NCBI GenBank assembly: GCA_031554725.1
Contig: JAVBUZ010000095.1
Coordinates: 1 to 58,141, forward strand
Direction: 5' to 3'
Length of the DNA: 58,141 nucleotides
From: JAVBUZ01 sp031554725
GTDB lineage: Bacteria > Bacillota > Clostridia > Lachnospirales > Lachnospiraceae
Part shown: positions 55,990-58,141 of the stretch, piece by piece
Numbering within the stretch: the first letter of the stretch is position 1
How the letters are laid out: every line of letters begins with the position of its first letter
Made by a program: the position numbers and the translations under genes
Notes under the pieces: model-generated
Told to the model about the DNA's origin: nothing
The model's database searches: none
Seen by the model: the letters and a program-made list of their open reading frames with translations, nothing else

Positions 55990-57692
55990 GGCATACCTCC
56001 CATATTAGGGAAGCTTGTTGGCATGTCACCACCTTGCCAATTACCAAATCCTCCCGTTTGCTGACTACTGCTTTCTGTCACAGCGCCACTGGTTTCTACT
56101 TGCTCCGCATTCGTGGCATCTGCCTCATTACTTACTTTGCTTGCAATATAAACCGTATCGCCTTCTTCTAAGCCTTCTGTAATTTCAATATAAACACCAT
56201 TGCTTAATCCTGTTTTTACTTCCTTTAGCTCTTTCTTTCCAAAGGCACTATCTACGTAAACATATTTTTTTCCATTTTCATCTATAATGGCTTTCTTGGA
56301 GATATAGAGTACATCTTCTTTTTCTTCCGTTACGAAGGTTATATTTGCTGTCATTCCACCATAAAGCTTAGCTGTATCACCAAGCACGCTTATGGTAACT
56401 GGGTAGCTTACCGTAGCAGAGCTATCAGATGTATTTGTTGTTACAATCGAGGTAATAACTCCCTCATATATCTCATCTTCATATGCACTAAACTCTATTT
56501 TTACACTATCACCTACTTCTAGGGTAATAATATCTTCTTGTGAAACATCAACGGAAATAGTCATATTTGCTTCTGGTGCGTAGGAAACTAAATTCCCACT
56601 TCTTACAAGTGTATCGCCTACTGCATATCCTACTTCTGTAACAATACCACTTCCTTTTGCATAGACGATACCATCCAAGCCTACGAACTCTTCAAATGCC
56701 TCTACTTGTTCTTTCACTTCGTTTAGTTCTTCCTCTGCCTCTGTTAGCTCTTCCTTTAAACTCTCAAGCTCTGCTGTATATTCTACTTCTGCAATTTCCC
56801 CTGTAAGCAAATCACTCTCATAGGTTTGCTTTGTTTCCATTTGCTCAATGCTCTTTTTAGCAGATGCTTGATTTACCTGTTTTTCCAAGCTTTCTATTTG
56901 TTCTTCATTACTAGCTATGCTCTTTTCTGCCTGCTCCATCCTTGAAAGTGCTGACTCATACTGAGATTTCGCATTTAGGTACTGGGTTTGCGTAGAAACA
57001 TATATGTGAATGTTGCTTACATCCGTGTTATTTAAGTTTGCTTTCGCTGTTTCATATGCCTCTAGTGCATCCTGATAATTTTCTTGTGCTGTCTCGTAGC
57101 TTTCTTGTAGAGACCCTCTTTTATTTTTTAAGCTTTCTATATCTACCAGGCTTTCACTTATGGAATCTGCTACCGCTTGATAGGAGTTAGTGTAAATTGA
57201 CTTAGCATACTTTCCACTTACCTGCTCCGACTGATAATTTAACTTTGCTTGTAATAAGGACAGATTATATTCTGATTGTGCTTCCGAGTATGCCACCTGT
57301 GCATCTGTAAGTGCCGATTCCAACAGCTTACGCACACTGCTAACACTATCCTGTGTAAATTTTACAATGGCTTCCCCTTCTGAAATTCTTTGACCAGAAG
57401 CGACATAGACCTCTTCTACCTTAAGGTATTTTTGTGTAGTTTCTTCTTCATCGTCATCATCATCATCATCCGTGCTAACCGTTAAATTCAAGTCATATGT
57501 CTGACTGTTAACTCCATATTCTAGAGAACCACTTTCCGTTACTCCCAAGGTTAAATTTCCGCGAATAACAGTGTTTTCCTTATATGCCCATTTTTCCGTT
57601 TGAAGTAATGGCTGGATAAAAACGGTATAGGTTGCCGCAAAAATCAAACAAGCAAAGGCTGCAATAATAAGAATTAGTTTTTTCTTTTTCAT
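55986..57692 (-). CDS. Membrane-fusion/efflux adaptor (HlyD-like), second copy
   Basis: 568 residues built like the next gene: an N-terminal TM (about 5-27), lipoyl halves near 88-112 and 340-385, a coiled-coil hairpin between about 120-335 and a C-terminal domain. Two features are odd. One is an acidic run of seven Asp and three Glu near residues 76-85, encoded by a GAT/GAC triplet repeat (57450-57475 region). The other is a Gly/Met/Trp-rich C-terminal tail ending in GGMP. GGGAGGTAG precedes the ATG, and the gene starts one base after the stop of the upstream adaptor. Confidence 0.88.
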   Translation of the reverse strand: MKKKKLILIIAAFACLIFAATYTVFIQPLLQTEKWAYKENTVIRGNLTLGVTESGSLEYGVNSQTYDLNLTVSTDDDDDDDEEETTQKYLKVEEVYVASGQRISEGEAIVKFTQDSVSSVRKLLESALTDAQVAYSEAQSEYNLSLLQAKLNYQSEQVSGKYAKSIYTNSYQAVADSISESLVDIESLKNKRGSLQESYETAQENYQDALEAYETAKANLNNTDVSNIHIYVSTQTQYLNAKSQYESALSRMEQAEKSIASNEEQIESLEKQVNQASAKKSIEQMETKQTYESDLLTGEIAEVEYTAELESLKEELTEAEEELNEVKEQVEAFEEFVGLDGIVYAKGSGIVTEVGYAVGDTLVRSGNLVSYAPEANMTISVDVSQEDIITLEVGDSVKIEFSAYEDEIYEGVITSIVTTNTSDSSATVSYPVTISVLGDTAKLYGGMTANITFVTEEKEDVLYISKKAIIDENGKKYVYVDSAFGKKELKEVKTGLSNGVYIEITEGLEEGDTVYIASKVSNEADATNAEQVETSGAVTESSSQQTGGFGNWQGGDMPTSFPNMGGMP

Positions 57693-58141
57693 CTATTGAC
57701 TACCTCCCATTCCAAATACCACAGTTGTCGTCAGATTTGCGGAAAGAGCACTCACATCGCCATCAAGCAACACTGTTACATCATAGGTTACAGAAGTACG
57801 ACTATCTGAAGAGGTGACTGGATTAATTTTTTGTATAGTCCCCTGATAGGTACCGTAGCCAGATACGGTTGCTACTGCGCTGTCTCCCACACTTAAGGAA
57901 GCAATGTCATCCTGACTTACAGATACCGTTACTGTTACTTCTTCTTTATTGCTATATGCCACTACCATACTATCGCTCTGTAAGTAACCGCCTGCTCGGT
58001 AACTTGTCATTAAAATAGTTCCGTTACTTGATGCGTAGAAATATCCATCGCCAATGCTTTTTTCAAATAGATCTAAGTTTGTTTCTGCATCCTCTTTTGC
58101 ATCCAGTAACTTATCATAAGCACCTTCCGCCTTTTGCAACG
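57693..58141 (-). CDS. Membrane-fusion/efflux adaptor, third copy, C-terminal part only
   Basis: Only about 149 residues are visible; the gene continues beyond the window, so its true start is unknown (the open frame reaches the edge). The visible part has a lipoyl-type segment (DGYFYASSNGTILMTSYRAGGYL), an adaptor beta-barrel (VTVTVSVSQDDIASLSVGDSAVATVSGYGTYQG) and a short C-terminus GMGGSQ. It is a shorter relative of the two downstream adaptors and the first seen gene of the operon. Confidence 0.85.
   Translation of the reverse strand, partial: LQKAEGAYDKLLDAKEDAETNLDLFEKSIGDGYFYASSNGTILMTSYRAGGYLQSDSMVVAYSNKEEVTVTVSVSQDDIASLSVGDSAVATVSGYGTYQGTIQKINPVTSSDSRTSVTYDVTVLLDGDVSALSANLTTTVVFGMGGSQ

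Overview
The window reads as a chromosomal segment of a low-GC Gram-positive anaerobe, most likely a Clostridia / Lachnospiraceae-type Firmicute. Supporting signs are strong AGGAGG ribosome-binding sites throughout, TTG/GTG starts, a leucine T-box leader, the NAD repressor NiaR, YibE/F, DUF3781, DUF6273, and the MoxR-DUF58-transglutaminase operon. The species cannot be named from this sequence. No phage, insertion sequence, CRISPR array or integrase is visible.

Region 1 (1-22 kb) is an almost unbroken run of minus-strand genes, mostly single small enzymes with no shared pathway. It holds several GNAT acetyltransferases, two HAD phosphatases, an alkylation-repair pair (AlkA-like glycosylase and MGMT-like protein), a PhzF protein, two flavin split-barrel proteins, an EamA half-transporter and small DUF proteins. 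Three genes resemble antibiotic-modifying enzymes: Arr (rifamycin), a CatA-like acetyltransferase and an AAC(6')-like acetyltransferase. Signs of turnover include a truncated second copy of one gene (13476-13610), a Nudix start with no catalytic box (18019-18240) and a cluster of small palindromes and direct repeats (7713-7857). An Rpn-type nuclease (2522-3400) has a leader with two mutually exclusive hairpins beside its ribosome-binding site.

Region 2 (19-29 kb) contains an Asp/Glu-type racemase, an XRE membrane regulator with an unusual three-half-site operator, a CPA2 antiporter, a nitroreductase-like protein, YibE/F with a lipoprotein alkaline phosphatase, TatD, tRNA-Lys(CTT), a metal permease with a Fur-family regulator, an SGNH esterase and tRNA-Pro(CGG).

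Region 3 (29.9-32.4 kb) is a plus-strand unit: a promoter, a T-box with a CTC (Leu) specifier and a 2-isopropylmalate synthase fused in one reading frame to a complete AraC-type DNA-binding domain. This is the strongest candidate for a new regulatory arrangement here.

Region 4 (32.4-39.3 kb) holds the transglutaminase / DUF58 / MoxR operon with an SPL-family radical SAM gene, then divergently a PilZ c-di-GMP receptor and NiaR.

Region 5 (39.3-47.3 kb) is a seven-gene polyamine operon read speD, arginine decarboxylase, speE, carboxy(nor)spermidine dehydrogenase, carboxy(nor)spermidine decarboxylase, agmatine deiminase, N-carbamoylputrescine amidase. It encodes arginine to putrescine and both known routes from putrescine to spermidine. 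Its first gene lies behind a leader of about 430 nt that contains a large folded RNA closed by an 11-bp helix and two intrinsic terminators.

Region 6 (47.3-58.1 kb) has fruK-ptsI with a palindromic operator, a CNNM/CorC-type membrane protein preceded by a short acidic leader peptide and a terminator hairpin, and an ABC export operon with three membrane-fusion-type adaptors, an FtsX/MacB permease, an ATPase and a membrane-anchored protein carrying 16 consecutive Met-x-x triplets.
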